Source of the DNA: Marinobacter sp. F3R11
Lineage (GTDB): Bacteria; Pseudomonadota; Gammaproteobacteria; Pseudomonadales; Oleiphilaceae
Length of the DNA: 64,000 bases
Direction of reading: 5' to 3'
Assembly: GCF_003318275.1 (NCBI RefSeq)
Contig: NZ_QOCH01000017.1
Span: 1 to 64,000 of the forward strand
Under the pieces are notes generated by a model. It was not told where the DNA came from. It made no database searches and was given only the letters and a program-made list of their open reading frames with translations. Positions 46,216-55,995 of the stretch are shown here, in pieces. The position numbers and the translations under genes are program-made. Numbering within the stretch: the first letter of the stretch is position 1; each line of letters starts with the position of its first letter.

Positions 46216-47283
46216 ATGCGCCGCTACCTTTTCTTTGTTAATCAACCTTACTCCTATTCGATACTGCGCCCATTGCAGGCGGAAATCCGGCGCCGGGGCG
46301 ACGAGGTTGCATGGTTTGTGGCCGGGTGTTCAACAGCCCCTCTGAAACCTGATGAGAAGAGGTTGAAGACCGTCAAAGAGGTGGAAGCCTATGGGGCTGA
46401 GGCGACATTTGTACCCGGCGATTGGGTGCCCTACTTTTTTCCGGGAATAAAAGTAGAGGTGTTTCATGGGATGGCGAGAAATAAACGGGGCCACAAAAGT
46501 GAGGATGAAAGTGACCACTACCGTATCCGAGGCTGGTTCGACCTCTACTGCACTCAGGCGAAGGGAGATACCGAAAAGTTTCAGGCTTTAGCGCAAGAAC
46601 TCGGGCATTTTTCGGTCGTCAAGACTGGTTGGCCCAAGCTTGATCCATTGCTAAAAGATGCGGTTGGTGGTGAACGACCCCGTGCGAAGAATGAACCTCC
46701 AACGGTATTTTTCGCCTCAACCTTCAGCCGGTCGGTTACTTGTGCCCCGCAGCTGGCAGACAAAATCGAGACGCTCTCGCAGAGCGGCCGGTGGCGCTTT
46801 ATTGTGACGCTGCATCCGAAGATGGAAAAGAGCATCGTTGAACGGTACCGGTCTATGCAGGGGGCCAACCTGAGGTTTGTTGAGAGCGATGAGGACCTGG
46901 TTCCGCTTTTGTCTGAAGCCGATCTTATGTTGTGTGATACCTCGTCTATTATGTTTGAATTTATGTTTCTCCAGCGGCCTGTAGTGACCTTCCGTACAAA
47001 AATGCCAGGCCCTTATCTAATCGACATTCATGACGTTGAGCAATTGGATGATGCGCTTGCAGAGGCTGCCCAGCGCCCGAAAGAGCTTCTTGAGGCTCAA
47101 AGGCATCTGTGCCGGGATCTCCATGAATTTGATGATGGGCGTTCGAGTGAGAGAGTTCTGGATGCGGTTGATCAGTTCCTGAATGAACAGGTACACACAT
47201 TAAAAAGCAAGCCTTTAAACCTGATCAGAAAATTAAAGGTCCGGCGTCGCCTGCGCAGAGAATTGGCTAAAACACCTCACTGA
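46216..47283 (+). CDS. CDP-glycerol glycerophosphotransferase-like protein
   Basis: 355-aa GT-B protein of the TagF/TagB (Glyphos_transf) type. VEVFHGMARNKRGHKSE carries the catalytic-type His; TLHPKME and LMLCDTSSIMFEFMFLQRPV match the donor-site motifs of teichoic-acid polymerases. It likely transfers glycerol phosphate, or a related alditol phosphate, to the core or O-chain. The C-terminus is basic (RKLKVRRRLRREL), suitable for membrane association. It abuts the previous stop with no gap. No CDP-glycerol synthase is in the window. Confidence 0.82.
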   Translation: MRRYLFFVNQPYSYSILRPLQAEIRRRGDEVAWFVAGCSTAPLKPDEKRLKTVKEVEAYGAEATFVPGDWVPYFFPGIKVEVFHGMARNKRGHKSEDESDHYRIRGWFDLYCTQAKGDTEKFQALAQELGHFSVVKTGWPKLDPLLKDAVGGERPRAKNEPPTVFFASTFSRSVTCAPQLADKIETLSQSGRWRFIVTLHPKMEKSIVERYRSMQGANLRFVESDEDLVPLLSEADLMLCDTSSIMFEFMFLQRPVVTFRTKMPGPYLIDIHDVEQLDDALAEAAQRPKELLEAQRHLCRDLHEFDDGRSSERVLDAVDQFLNEQVHTLKSKPLNLIRKLKVRRRLRRELAKTPH

Positions 47284-47339
47284 ATAACGGTACTTTTGAT
47301 GTCGAAATTGGGAACTGGTTTTCCGGAAAAGGGCCGTTC

Positions 47340-48350
47340 ATGAGCGGTCGGGATGTATTTTTGGCCAGCACTCCGTTTCAGCTTTTAGGCTGTGCGGAGG
47401 CACGATCATATTATGCTGTTGAACAGCCTCTACTGGTTATTGTTCGCCCTGACAATAAGACAACGGAACAGCAGATGGCGTTTTTGGTAGCGAAACTGGC
47501 CTGGTCAGGGGAGGTTGTATGGCTGCCAAAGCGACTGTTTTACATCAGGATCTGGCTGCTTCTTCGCAGGTTGAAAAGCGAGCCGCTCAATCGATTGTTT
47601 GTCGGAAATAAAGGAAGCTGGATGCACGAAATTTTTTTTCGTGTTCTCGTACCATCAAAAATACTTTTTCTGGACGATGGGTTAGGCGCTACGGTTCTAT
47701 ATTATGACGCTGCTAAGCGGGGTATAGTGGCGTCAAAAATCTCGAACCGGAAAGGCCGCTTGCTGGCCATGATGGGCATCAGGCTTGCGCCGCTTCGAAA
47801 GATAAAAATGACGTTTTTCACATGCTTTCCGCTGTCTTCTATCGAGTCTGTTGACATAGTGCAGCATCACTTTCAGGTTTTCAGGGGTCTGTTCGGTCTC
47901 AATCAGCATCAGACTGATAGTCCGAAAGGTAGGGGAGTGGGCTATCTGGGACAAAATCACGGAAAACAGGCACTTCTGGAGCGGCTAAGAGAGCATTTGT
48001 TGTATTTGAAGGGCCGCCACCCTGACGCGGGACTGGTCTATTTTATGCACAGAAAACAGCGGCCAGAGTTGTTGGCACCTTATTTTCAAGGGATACCTGT
48101 CCGCATGCAGTCGAATTCAATGCCCATCGAAATTGCGATGGCGTTGTCAGATGACAGACTTGAAGCGTTTTACGGCTTTACTTCCACGGCACTGTTTTCG
48201 CTAAAAAAACTTTTTCCGGACCTTTCCGTTTACCGTATATCTGATGAGGGTGTGTCCGATGCCATTCATCACCCTGAAGAACTATGGCAAATACTGGATC
48301 ATGCCGGTGTCGAGACAGTTGAGTTCAATCCGGATGGGAGTGTGGTATGA
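47340..48350 (+). CDS. Sialyltransferase/polysialyltransferase-like protein
   Basis: 336-aa protein resembling the GT52/polysialyltransferase group that uses CMP-ulosonic acid donors. It has the N-terminal [43 protein letters not shown] (with a candidate donor-site His) and [18 protein letters not shown] near the C-terminus. Similarity is remote, so the donor is uncertain. Its presence next to a KdsB-like cytidylyltransferase operon fits a CMP-keto-sugar donor. Its last codons overlap rfbB by 4 nt. Confidence 0.6.
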   Translation: MSGRDVFLASTPFQLLGCAEARSYYAVEQPLLVIVRPDNKTTEQQMAFLVAKLAWSGEVVWLPKRLFYIRIWLLLRRLKSEPLNRLFVGNKGSWMHEIFFRVLVPSKILFLDDGLGATVLYYDAAKRGIVASKISNRKGRLLAMMGIRLAPLRKIKMTFFTCFPLSSIESVDIVQHHFQVFRGLFGLNQHQTDSPKGRGVGYLGQNHGKQALLERLREHLLYLKGRHPDAGLVYFMHRKQRPELLAPYFQGIPVRMQSNSMPIEIAMALSDDRLEAFYGFTSTALFSLKKLFPDLSVYRISDEGVSDAIHHPEELWQILDHAGVETVEFNPDGSVV

Positions 48351-49393
48351 AAATTCTGGTAACCGGAGGTGCTGGATTTATTGGCTCGGCGGTGATTCGT
48401 TATCTTTTGGCAAAGACTGATGCCGACATAGTGAATGTTGATGTTTTGACCTATGCGGGCAATCTTGAGTCGCTGGGCGACGCATCTGCTAGCGGGCGAT
48501 ACTGGTTTGAGCAGGTTGATATCTGCGATCCGGTTGCGCTACAGGCTGTTTTCGAACGTTACCAGCCGGATGCTGTTATGCATCTGGCAGCAGAGAGTCA
48601 CGTCGATCGTTCGATAGATGGGCCTGCTGCATTTGTTCAAACGAATATTGTGGGGACATACACGCTGCTTGAGGTAGCACGAGGGTATTGGTTAACTCAA
48701 CCCGAGAATAAACGGGAGCAGTTTCGTTTTCACCATGTCAGCACTGATGAAGTATATGGCGACCTGAATGCTTCGGATCGACCGTTCACCGAAACCACGA
48801 GATACTCACCCAGTTCGCCATACTCTGCCAGCAAGGCCAGTTCGGATCACCTGGTTCGGGCTTGGCACCGGACGTATGGGTTGCCCGTCGTCGTCAGTAA
48901 TTGCTCGAACAACTACGGCCCTTATCAGTTTCCGGAAAAGCTGATTCCTCTGATGATTCTGAATGCTTTGGATGGCAAGCCTTTACCGGTATACGGCGAC
49001 GGCCTTCAGGTTCGCGACTGGTTGTTTGTAGAAGATCACGCGGAGGCGCTATACACCGTGTTGATGCATGGTAATCCAGGCGAAACCTACAACGTGGGTG
49101 GGCAGAGTGAGAAAACCAATATGGAGGTTGTCCATTGTCTGTGCCAGTGTCTTGATGACCTTGTGAAAGACAAACCCCCTGGCCTTTCTAGTTTTAAAGC
49201 GCTGATCTCCTATGTGACGGATCGACCGGGACACGATCGTCGCTACGCCGTCGATATCGAGAAGATCAGTCGAGAGTTGCAGTGGAAACCAAATGAAACC
49301 TTTAATTCCGGTATGTGGCGAACGGTGAGATGGTATCTCGACAACCTCGACTGGTGCCATCGTATTCTTGATAGATCCGACAATAAACACTGA
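48347..49393 (+). CDS. rfbB: dTDP-glucose 4,6-dehydratase
   Basis: Short-chain dehydrogenase-type enzyme giving dTDP-4-keto-6-deoxyglucose. It has 348 aa. NAD-binding [29 protein letters not shown], the [11 protein letters not shown] catalytic segment, the [15 protein letters not shown]yr/Lys pair and [19 protein letters not shown] are diagnostic. First of the Fuc4NAc pathway genes. The start overlaps the preceding stop (ATGA). Confidence 0.96.
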   Translation: MKILVTGGAGFIGSAVIRYLLAKTDADIVNVDVLTYAGNLESLGDASASGRYWFEQVDICDPVALQAVFERYQPDAVMHLAAESHVDRSIDGPAAFVQTNIVGTYTLLEVARGYWLTQPENKREQFRFHHVSTDEVYGDLNASDRPFTETTRYSPSSPYSASKASSDHLVRAWHRTYGLPVVVSNCSNNYGPYQFPEKLIPLMILNALDGKPLPVYGDGLQVRDWLFVEDHAEALYTVLMHGNPGETYNVGGQSEKTNMEVVHCLCQCLDDLVKDKPPGLSSFKALISYVTDRPGHDRRYAVDIEKISRELQWKPNETFNSGMWRTVRWYLDNLDWCHRILDRSDNKH

Positions 49394-49415
49394 CACTCGG
49401 CAAAGTTGAGCGATT

Positions 49416-50327
49416 ATGAAAGGTATTATTCTTGCCGGGGGCACCGGCTCTCGTCTATTTCCCATTACCATGGGTGTTTCCAAGCAGCTGTTGCCGATAT
49501 ATGACAAGCCAATGATTTACTATCCGCTTTCGGTTCTGATGTTGGCGGGTATCAGTGACATTCTTATTATTACCACGCCAGAGGATGCCCCTGCATTTAA
49601 ACGCTTATTGGGCGATGGACGGAGGTTTGGTATTCAGCTGAGCTATGAGACTCAGGATACTCCTGACGGGCTGGCCCAGGCTTTTTTGATAGGGGAGGAG
49701 TTTATTGGTACCTCCGATGTTTGTCTGGTTCTTGGAGACAACATCTTTTACGGGCAAGGTTTTACGCCGATGTTGAAGAGTGCAGTGCGCAAACTTCAGC
49801 AAAAACAAGGTGCGATGATTTTTGGATATCAGGTCAAAACGCCGCAGGATTTTGGGGTTATCGAGTTTAATAGTGAGATGCAGGCGGTATCGCTGGAGGA
49901 AAAACCGATTTACCCTAAATCAAATTTTGCGGTAACGGGCCTTTATTTTTACGATAATCAGGTTGTTGAGATAGCAAAGAAAGTAGCTCCATCTGCCCGG
50001 GGCGAACTCGAAATAACTGCCATTAATAACGCATACCTCAAAGATGGAGCTCTTGCTGTTCAGCTTCTGGGGCGAGGGTTCGCCTGGCTGGATACAGGTA
50101 CTCACGGGACGCTTCTGGAGGCAGCACAGTTTGTTGAAACCATTGAAAAACGGCAGGGATTCAAAATTGCCTGTCTTGAAGAGATTGCCTGGCGTAATGG
50201 GTGGTTGGATAATGCGGGTATGCTCAACGCAGCAGCATTTTATGCAAAAAGTGGGTATGGCGCATACATTCGGGACTTGGTTAACGAGGCCGGAATGACA
50301 AACAAGAGTGACGCTTTCGTTGAGTAA
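49416..50327 (+). CDS. rfbA: Glucose-1-phosphate thymidylyltransferase
   Basis: Makes dTDP-glucose from Glc-1-P and dTTP. It has 303 aa. The nucleotide-binding [51 protein letters not shown] and [13 protein letters not shown] are the family signatures. The order rfbB-rfbA is standard; rfbC and rfbD (rhamnose branch) are absent here, so the intermediate is channelled to the aminotransferase at 51927. Confidence 0.96.
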   Translation: MKGIILAGGTGSRLFPITMGVSKQLLPIYDKPMIYYPLSVLMLAGISDILIITTPEDAPAFKRLLGDGRRFGIQLSYETQDTPDGLAQAFLIGEEFIGTSDVCLVLGDNIFYGQGFTPMLKSAVRKLQQKQGAMIFGYQVKTPQDFGVIEFNSEMQAVSLEEKPIYPKSNFAVTGLYFYDNQVVEIAKKVAPSARGELEITAINNAYLKDGALAVQLLGRGFAWLDTGTHGTLLEAAQFVETIEKRQGFKIACLEEIAWRNGWLDNAGMLNAAAFYAKSGYGAYIRDLVNEAGMTNKSDAFVE

Positions 50328-51363
50328 GCACAGAATTCTACATATTTGCCGGGCAGAAAAGTTCATCCCTCCGTTTATCGATCTGGTGCAAGCCAATTTT
50401 GATCCGGAATTGCATGAGTTCGTCATATTTGGTGACCACAAGAAGTTCAGCACTGAGGGGTGCTCTGGAGTTCACCGTATACCGAATGACTTTGTCGGGA
50501 AAACAGCGGGTAAAGCCCGGTTGATTTTTCAGATGCATCGTGCGGATCGAATCATTCTTCACGGGTTGTTCACCCGTGTGGTCACTAAAATGCTGTTCCT
50601 GATGCCCTGGCTGCTGAAAAAGACTTACTGGTTTATCTGGGGTAATGATCTTTACGGTAAAAAAGCACCGGGCTCAAACCCAGGCCTGAAGAACATTTCC
50701 CGGCGTTTTGTTATCAGGCACCTTGGCCACCTCGTGACTCATGTGCCAGGCGATATTGATCTCGCAAGGTCTTGGTATGGAGCTGGTGGTAAGGCCCATC
50801 ATTGCCTGATGTATACCTCAAACGTGTTTTCAGAACCTTGCGTTGGTGAAAGACCTACTGGATTTGTTGAGATTCAGGTAGGCAATTCTGCAGATCCCAG
50901 TAACAATCATCTTGAAGTTTTCGAAAAGCTTGCAGCCCTGCAAACCGATAATTTCCGCGTGTCTGTGCCACTTTCATATGGAGATCAGCAGCATGCCAGG
51001 CGAGTGATAGAGAAAGGCAAAAAGTTGTTTGGAGACAGATTTGTGCCTCTTGTAGACTTTCTACCCTTGCACCAGTATCAGGGATTTCTTGCGACAATTG
51101 ATATCGCTATTTTCAATCACAAGCGACAGCAGGGCTTGGGGAATCTGGTATCGCTTCTTGGGATGGGAAAGAAAGTCTATCTGCGGCGCGATGTTTCAAC
51201 CGCCAGAATGCTGGACTCGTTGGAAGTTGGTTGGTTCGATGTTGAAAAAATCGACTTGTCTCCACTCCCGGACCCTTTGAAGGATGGTAACGTACAACGG
51301 ATCCGGCAAGCCTACTCAAAGCCTAATCTGATCGCGCAACTTGATGAGATCTTTAAGGGGTAA
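50308..51363 (+). CDS. Fuc4NAc transferase (WecF/GT56-like)
   Basis: 351-aa transferase resembling WecF, which adds Fuc4NAc from dTDP-Fuc4NAc in enterobacterial common antigen synthesis. [44 protein letters not shown] and [20 protein letters not shown] match family motifs. A GTG start at 50308 overlaps rfbA by 20 nt; TTG 50320 is an alternative. It sits between the genes that make its donor, which supports the assignment. The acceptor is probably an LPS core or O-unit sugar. Confidence 0.82.
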   Translation: MTLSLSKHRILHICRAEKFIPPFIDLVQANFDPELHEFVIFGDHKKFSTEGCSGVHRIPNDFVGKTAGKARLIFQMHRADRIILHGLFTRVVTKMLFLMPWLLKKTYWFIWGNDLYGKKAPGSNPGLKNISRRFVIRHLGHLVTHVPGDIDLARSWYGAGGKAHHCLMYTSNVFSEPCVGERPTGFVEIQVGNSADPSNNHLEVFEKLAALQTDNFRVSVPLSYGDQQHARRVIEKGKKLFGDRFVPLVDFLPLHQYQGFLATIDIAIFNHKRQQGLGNLVSLLGMGKKVYLRRDVSTARMLDSLEVGWFDVEKIDLSPLPDPLKDGNVQRIRQAYSKPNLIAQLDEIFKG

Positions 51364-51366
51364 GAG

Positions 51367-51930
51367 ATGGGCTACCTTTCGGAAACCGAGCTTAGAAAAA
51401 TGAAATTCAAGAGCCTGGGGCGAGATGTCAAAATAAGTGACAAAGCGAGCATCTATAACGCCGAGATGATGGATATAGGTGATTTTTCCCGGGTTGATGA
51501 TTTTTGCATTCTTTCCGGAAAGGTTTCCCTGGGTCGTTATTGTCATGTGACTCCGATGTGTCTGATTGCTGGTGGAGTGCCGGGAGTCGAGCTCAGAGAT
51601 TTTTGCACTTTGGCATACGGTGTAAAGATCTTTGCTCAGTCTGATGACTACTCTGGTGAAACCATGGTTAATTCTCTAGTTCCTCGGGAATATAAGTCAG
51701 AGTATTTTGCATCAGTTTTGGTAGAACGGCAGGTCATCATCGGTACTAACTCAGTGGTGTTTCCTGGAGTGACGGTTGCCGAAGGCTGCGCAATAGGTGC
51801 TATGACACTTGTTACAAAGAGTACTGAACCATGGGGAATATACGTTGGAAGTCCGGCGAGACGGATGAAAGCGAGAAAACAAGGGCTGAAAGAGCTTGAA
51901 CACAAATTTCTACAGGACGCAGGTACGTGA
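51367..51930 (+). CDS. Hexapeptide-repeat acyltransferase (VioB-like)
   Basis: Left-handed beta-helix acyltransferase of 187 aa, trimeric in the family. Hexapeptide turns include VKISDKASIYNAEMMDIGDF and VIIGTNSVVFPGVTVAEGCAIG, then the capping IYVGSPARRMK. It resembles dTDP-4-amino-4,6-dideoxyhexose N-acetyltransferases such as VioB. By position it should acetylate dTDP-Fuc4N from the next gene's product, the step done by the unrelated GNAT enzyme WecD in E. coli. Confidence 0.78.
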   Translation: MGYLSETELRKMKFKSLGRDVKISDKASIYNAEMMDIGDFSRVDDFCILSGKVSLGRYCHVTPMCLIAGGVPGVELRDFCTLAYGVKIFAQSDDYSGETMVNSLVPREYKSEYFASVLVERQVIIGTNSVVFPGVTVAEGCAIGAMTLVTKSTEPWGIYVGSPARRMKARKQGLKELEHKFLQDAGT

Positions 51931-53057
51931 TCCCCTTTAACCGGCCTCCCACAACGGGAGAAGAGTTGCGTTATATTGAAGAAGCCCTGGGGCAGGGGAA
52001 ACTTTCTGGTGATGGCCCTTTCCATGAACGCTGTCATCAGTGGTTTGAAGATCAGTTAGGTTGCAGCAGAGCATTTTTGACCCCTTCCTGTACACATGCT
52101 CTCGAGCTGGCGGCCCTGTTGATCGATGTGAAGCCTGGCGATGAAATTATTATGCCAAGCTACACGTTTGTCAGCACTGCGAATGCCTTTGTACTTCGTG
52201 GAGCTCGCATTGTTTTTGTTGATATCCGCCCGGACACTATGAATATCGACGAGACGCTCATCGAGCAAGCCATTACCGAGAAAACTCGGGCGATTGTTCC
52301 GGTGCATTATGCCGGTGTGGGGTGTGACATGGACGCTATCATGGAGCTCGCCAATCGCTACGAACTTTATGTTATCGAAGATGCAGCTCAAGGTATGATG
52401 GCCCGATACCGAGATCGTCCTCTGGGCACTATGGGGCACCTGGGTGCTTTCAGCTTTCATGAAACCAAAAACTACACCAGTGGTGGCGAAGGCGGACTAC
52501 TTATCATTAATGATGAGAGTTTTGTTAAGCGGGCTGAAATCATTCGGGAAAAGGGCACCAACCGCAGCCAGTTTTTCCGAGGTATGGTCGATAAATACAG
52601 TTGGGTCGGGCTGGGGAGTAGCTACCTGCCATCCGAGCTTCAGGCTGCTTATCTCTGGGGCCAGCTAACTCGCGCAGAACAGATTCGTGAGAATCGCCTG
52701 GCGATCTGGAATGGGTATCACAAAGCTTTAAGACCCCTGATTTCAACAGGTGTTGTCGATGGCCCTGAATTGCCGAAAGCCACCGCACACAACGCCCATA
52801 TGTATTTTATGAAAGTTCGGGACCTTGAACAGCGGTCAGCATTGATTGAACATTTCAAGCAGTCGGGCGTTATGGCTGTGTTTCACTATGTTCCATTGCA
52901 CTCCACCCCCTTCGGTCTCACAGTGGGAGACTTTTGCGGAGAGGACCGGTATACGAGCCGGGAGAGTGAGCGCCTGTTGCGGCTACCGATCTGGTATGGC
53001 ATGTCATCTGAAGCGCAGGAACATGTCATTCAGTCGTTACTTGCCTTCTTCGACTGA
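51927..53057 (+). CDS. wecE: dTDP-4-amino-4,6-dideoxygalactose transaminase
   Basis: PLP-dependent sugar aminotransferase of the DegT/DnrJ family converting dTDP-4-keto-6-deoxyglucose to dTDP-Fuc4N. It has 376 aa (E. coli WecE 376). MIPFNRPPTTGEELRYIEEA, FLTPSCTHALELAALL, EDAAQGMMARYRDRPLG and the PLP-Lys181 in FSFHETKNYTSGGEGG are typical of WecE. A GTG start overlaps the acyltransferase stop (GTGA). The 3' end overlaps the convergent fusion gene by 21 bp. Confidence 0.92.
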   Translation: MIPFNRPPTTGEELRYIEEALGQGKLSGDGPFHERCHQWFEDQLGCSRAFLTPSCTHALELAALLIDVKPGDEIIMPSYTFVSTANAFVLRGARIVFVDIRPDTMNIDETLIEQAITEKTRAIVPVHYAGVGCDMDAIMELANRYELYVIEDAAQGMMARYRDRPLGTMGHLGAFSFHETKNYTSGGEGGLLIINDESFVKRAEIIREKGTNRSQFFRGMVDKYSWVGLGSSYLPSELQAAYLWGQLTRAEQIRENRLAIWNGYHKALRPLISTGVVDGPELPKATAHNAHMYFMKVRDLEQRSALIEHFKQSGVMAVFHYVPLHSTPFGLTVGDFCGEDRYTSRESERLLRLPIWYGMSSEAQEHVIQSLLAFFD

Positions 53058-55064
53058 TGGGTGTTTTTTTCGTTTTGAGTCCAGCGTCCATAAACCCGCA
53101 TACTTGTTAAAAGTCACCTGGGCGTAAGTGACTGCTGTCAGGTACCCGACTGCGCCATCAAGAAACCCGAACCGGATAAAATAAACCTGCACGAATGTCA
53201 TTAACCCCCTGAGAGTAGGGTAAATCATAGTGCGGGTTTTCTTGCCCTTACGGTGCTTTTCCAGCGATCCCAGCCAGGCATATTTAGCGCTTTTCTCCAG
53301 GGAATGGCCAAAGTCTCTATGGGTATAGTGGGTCAGTCTTCCCCGCAAGGTTTTGGTTTTTCGTCCTGACGGAATCAGGATGCGTTCGTGAACCAAAGCG
53401 TCGGAAAAGCGTACACCCTCCCGCCGGAACAGCCGCAGAGGTGCCCGGCCACTGCGGCCGAAATCCAGGCGGGCGCCATAAATAGTGACGGCCCAGGGGA
53501 GTTTGTATGCATCAGCATCCGGGTCGGCAAGTCGGTGATTGATTTCACGAGCCAGTTCCGGAGTTATACGTTCATCAGCATCCAGCGACAGCACCCAATC
53601 GCCCGTGGCTTTTTCCAGGGCTCTCTGTTTCTGGATGCCAAAGCCGGGCCAGTCGGTGATTTCAACGATGTCGGCATACTGCTTTGCAATCTCGACGGTT
53701 CTGTCGCTACTTCCGCTATCAAGGACGATGATCTCGTCAGCAACCAGTCTGGCCGACTTCAGGCAATCGGCAATATGGTCTTCCTCGTTTTTCGTGATAA
53801 TTGTTGCGGATACTTTTTTGGTCCGTTGCCGCACATAAGAAGTGCTCAGTTCGTTAAACAATGCTGCGGCAATACCGGCAACCGATAGCAGGTAGAAGGT
53901 CAGGAACAGGGTGCGGTTGAATGTCGCCTCGGTCAGCCCGAAGAGAAGATAGCCAGCGCTGACCATCGAACCGGCTACTGCGAGATGTGCTGTAGCCATA
54001 TGAGTGCTGAACAGGTGTCGTGCAAACGTGACCAGTGGAATAAAAATCAGAAAAGCCCAGCTGAGAATGCCTGGGATGCCACTAGTGGCAGCGACGTTTA
54101 TCAGGTCATTGTGAGCGTGTCCGGAGCAGCAGTCGAGCAATGCGGTAGTAGTCTCGCCGGAGGCGACCGAAGCTTCGATTTCGTGTGTATACCCTCCAAG
54201 CCCGACTCCGGTCCATGGATTGTCTGCAAACATTTGCCAGGCCTGCCCCCACACTTCCTTGCGGATTGTGATGCTGGAATCCTGATTGGCATTTTGCAGG
54301 AATTCATCGAGATGGCCGGATACGCGGTCATTTGTTGCGATGGCGGCTATCAGTAGTAGGGGAATGGCAATTATCCCTGCGATGCGTAGCTTTCTGTGGA
54401 GTAACGGAACCATAAGCAACAGCAGAAATGGCAGGGCAACCAGGTTACTCCTGGTTTGCGATAGCATGGCAATCACAACAGCTGCAGCTCCCGGAATGAT
54501 AAGGATAAGGGCAAAAGAGAGCCCCTTGCTGCGGTAAAGAAAAAGTCCGCCAGTCAGGGTGAGCAGGCCTCCCAGCAATGCAATATTCCCAAAGATGATC
54601 GGGTTTATGCCACCGCTAAACCGGCTGTTCAAAAGTTGGTGTAACGAACCCTGGTTTTCGATCAGCGCTGAGCCCAGCATGCCTATAACGGATGCTGCCA
54701 TCAGCCCTGTTGCGGCAAACAGAGTGCCCGCGTTCAGTCGGGTATAACTCAACGCAATAATCAGTGGCCAGAACAGGATGAGCCGGGCGTGAGTGCCAAA
54801 GGTTTTTCCGCCCTCGTAACTGAAACCCTCAATTGTCCAGGAGCAGAAACTCACGAGGACGAAAAACCAGAAAGCGAAGTGTAGCAGGCGTAGCTCTTTT
54901 GGCTTGTCCCATCCTGTCTGATACAGGGATTTCTGGTAGCTGATCACAAGACCAGCGATAGCAAGCAGTATGGTGGCGCCTGCCAGAATACTGGAAGAAA
55001 GAAGTGCCCCCGCGATGCCGAGCACAAAAAGCAGGTGGATAGGCTTTTTGATGTAATTGGTCAT
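53037..55064 (-). CDS. Fusion: O-antigen ligase-like membrane domain + GT2 glycosyltransferase
   Basis: 675-aa protein. The N-terminal 420 residues have about 10-12 hydrophobic segments and a Wzy_C-like loop (FADNPWTGVGLGGYTHEIEA and CCSGHAHNDLINVAATSGIP). From about residue 425 a cytosolic GT-A domain of the WaaE/KdtX type follows: VSATIITKNEEDHIADCLKS, the DxD in WVLSLDADERITPELA, and the C-terminal YPTLRGLMTFVQVYFIRFGF. The GT2 type adds beta-glucose to core heptose in relatives. The two activities lie on opposite membrane faces. ATG 55064 is preferred over TTG 55085. Confidence 0.88.
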   Translation of the reverse strand: MTNYIKKPIHLLFVLGIAGALLSSSILAGATILLAIAGLVISYQKSLYQTGWDKPKELRLLHFAFWFFVLVSFCSWTIEGFSYEGGKTFGTHARLILFWPLIIALSYTRLNAGTLFAATGLMAASVIGMLGSALIENQGSLHQLLNSRFSGGINPIIFGNIALLGGLLTLTGGLFLYRSKGLSFALILIIPGAAAVVIAMLSQTRSNLVALPFLLLLMVPLLHRKLRIAGIIAIPLLLIAAIATNDRVSGHLDEFLQNANQDSSITIRKEVWGQAWQMFADNPWTGVGLGGYTHEIEASVASGETTTALLDCCSGHAHNDLINVAATSGIPGILSWAFLIFIPLVTFARHLFSTHMATAHLAVAGSMVSAGYLLFGLTEATFNRTLFLTFYLLSVAGIAAALFNELSTSYVRQRTKKVSATIITKNEEDHIADCLKSARLVADEIIVLDSGSSDRTVEIAKQYADIVEITDWPGFGIQKQRALEKATGDWVLSLDADERITPELAREINHRLADPDADAYKLPWAVTIYGARLDFGRSGRAPLRLFRREGVRFSDALVHERILIPSGRKTKTLRGRLTHYTHRDFGHSLEKSAKYAWLGSLEKHRKGKKTRTMIYPTLRGLMTFVQVYFIRFGFLDGAVGYLTAVTYAQVTFNKYAGLWTLDSKRKKHPSVEEGK

Positions 55065-55089
55065 GTTGGACTGTCCGACAGGCAAGGTA

Positions 55090-55995
55090 TCAGCATACCC
55101 GGTCCGGTTTATAAGGATTGACTTCGCCGGGTGGCCGGTGCCGCATGCGTTTGTATTCCCATTGGTATTGTGCGGGAATATTCCGAATACATTGTTCGAC
55201 CGTGCGGTTCAGCGCTGTAGTTGCTGTGACGGGGTCCTTGCTATCAAGGCCTGGCTCGGTTTCACGCACGACAATCCGAAAGCCTCCGGCATTCTCAAGT
55301 CTTTCGGCGTAGGTTACCAGAGCCTTGGCGCCAGTCCGCTGCATAAGCTTCGACACCAGAGTCATGGTTTTGACGTCCATGCCAAAAAACGGAGCAAAAG
55401 CGTTGCCTTTGCCGCGAGGGGACTGGTCGGGAAGAATACCTGCAACGCCACCCTCCCGTAGAATTGATGTCAGCCTTGCAAGTCCGCGCCTGTCCCCACG
55501 CACGAGCTCTGAGCCGAGCCTGCCACGGACACGGATCATGTAGTCTTCGAATTCCGGCATGTTCGGAGGGCTGTACAGTGCAGCCATTTTGTAACGGGAT
55601 GAGAAAAACAAGCCTGCCAGTTCCCAGTTTCCCAGGTGGGGCGCGAGCAGGATCAGTCCGCTGCCGTCAGCCATTGCTTCATCTATGAGCTCAAGGCCTT
55701 CTGTTTCCCGAACCAGATTAAAGCATTTTTCAACCGGCCACTCCCACATCAAAGGGACTTCAAGCATTGTCATCCCCGTATTCATCAGGGATTCTTTTGC
55801 CATGGCGGCGTGATCGGTTTGTGAGAGTTCTGGAAAGCAAATGGAGAGGTTAATGTCAGTAACCTCCCGAGGCTGGGTGGGGAACCTCCACATAAGCAGG
55901 CCCACCAGTTTGCCTATTCTCTGGGCATTAGCGAGAGACAGCCAGCCCGCCATGCGAAGAAGGCCTGCAACAACAAAGTATTTCAGCTTGCTCAT
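55090..55995 (-). CDS. Lipid A biosynthesis acyltransferase (LpxL/HtrB family), copy 1
   Basis: Inner-membrane acyltransferase of the LABLAT superfamily that transfers an acyl chain from acyl-ACP to Kdo-lipid A. It has 301 aa with one N-terminal hydrophobic segment. The catalytic HLGNWE motif (H-x4-E), [20 protein letters not shown] and the C-terminal [18 protein letters not shown] are family features. ATG overlaps the manC stop by 4 nt. Which lipid A position it acylates cannot be read from the sequence. Confidence 0.9.
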   Translation of the reverse strand: MSKLKYFVVAGLLRMAGWLSLANAQRIGKLVGLLMWRFPTQPREVTDINLSICFPELSQTDHAAMAKESLMNTGMTMLEVPLMWEWPVEKCFNLVRETEGLELIDEAMADGSGLILLAPHLGNWELAGLFFSSRYKMAALYSPPNMPEFEDYMIRVRGRLGSELVRGDRRGLARLTSILREGGVAGILPDQSPRGKGNAFAPFFGMDVKTMTLVSKLMQRTGAKALVTYAERLENAGGFRIVVRETEPGLDSKDPVTATTALNRTVEQCIRNIPAQYQWEYKRMRHRPPGEVNPYKPDRVC

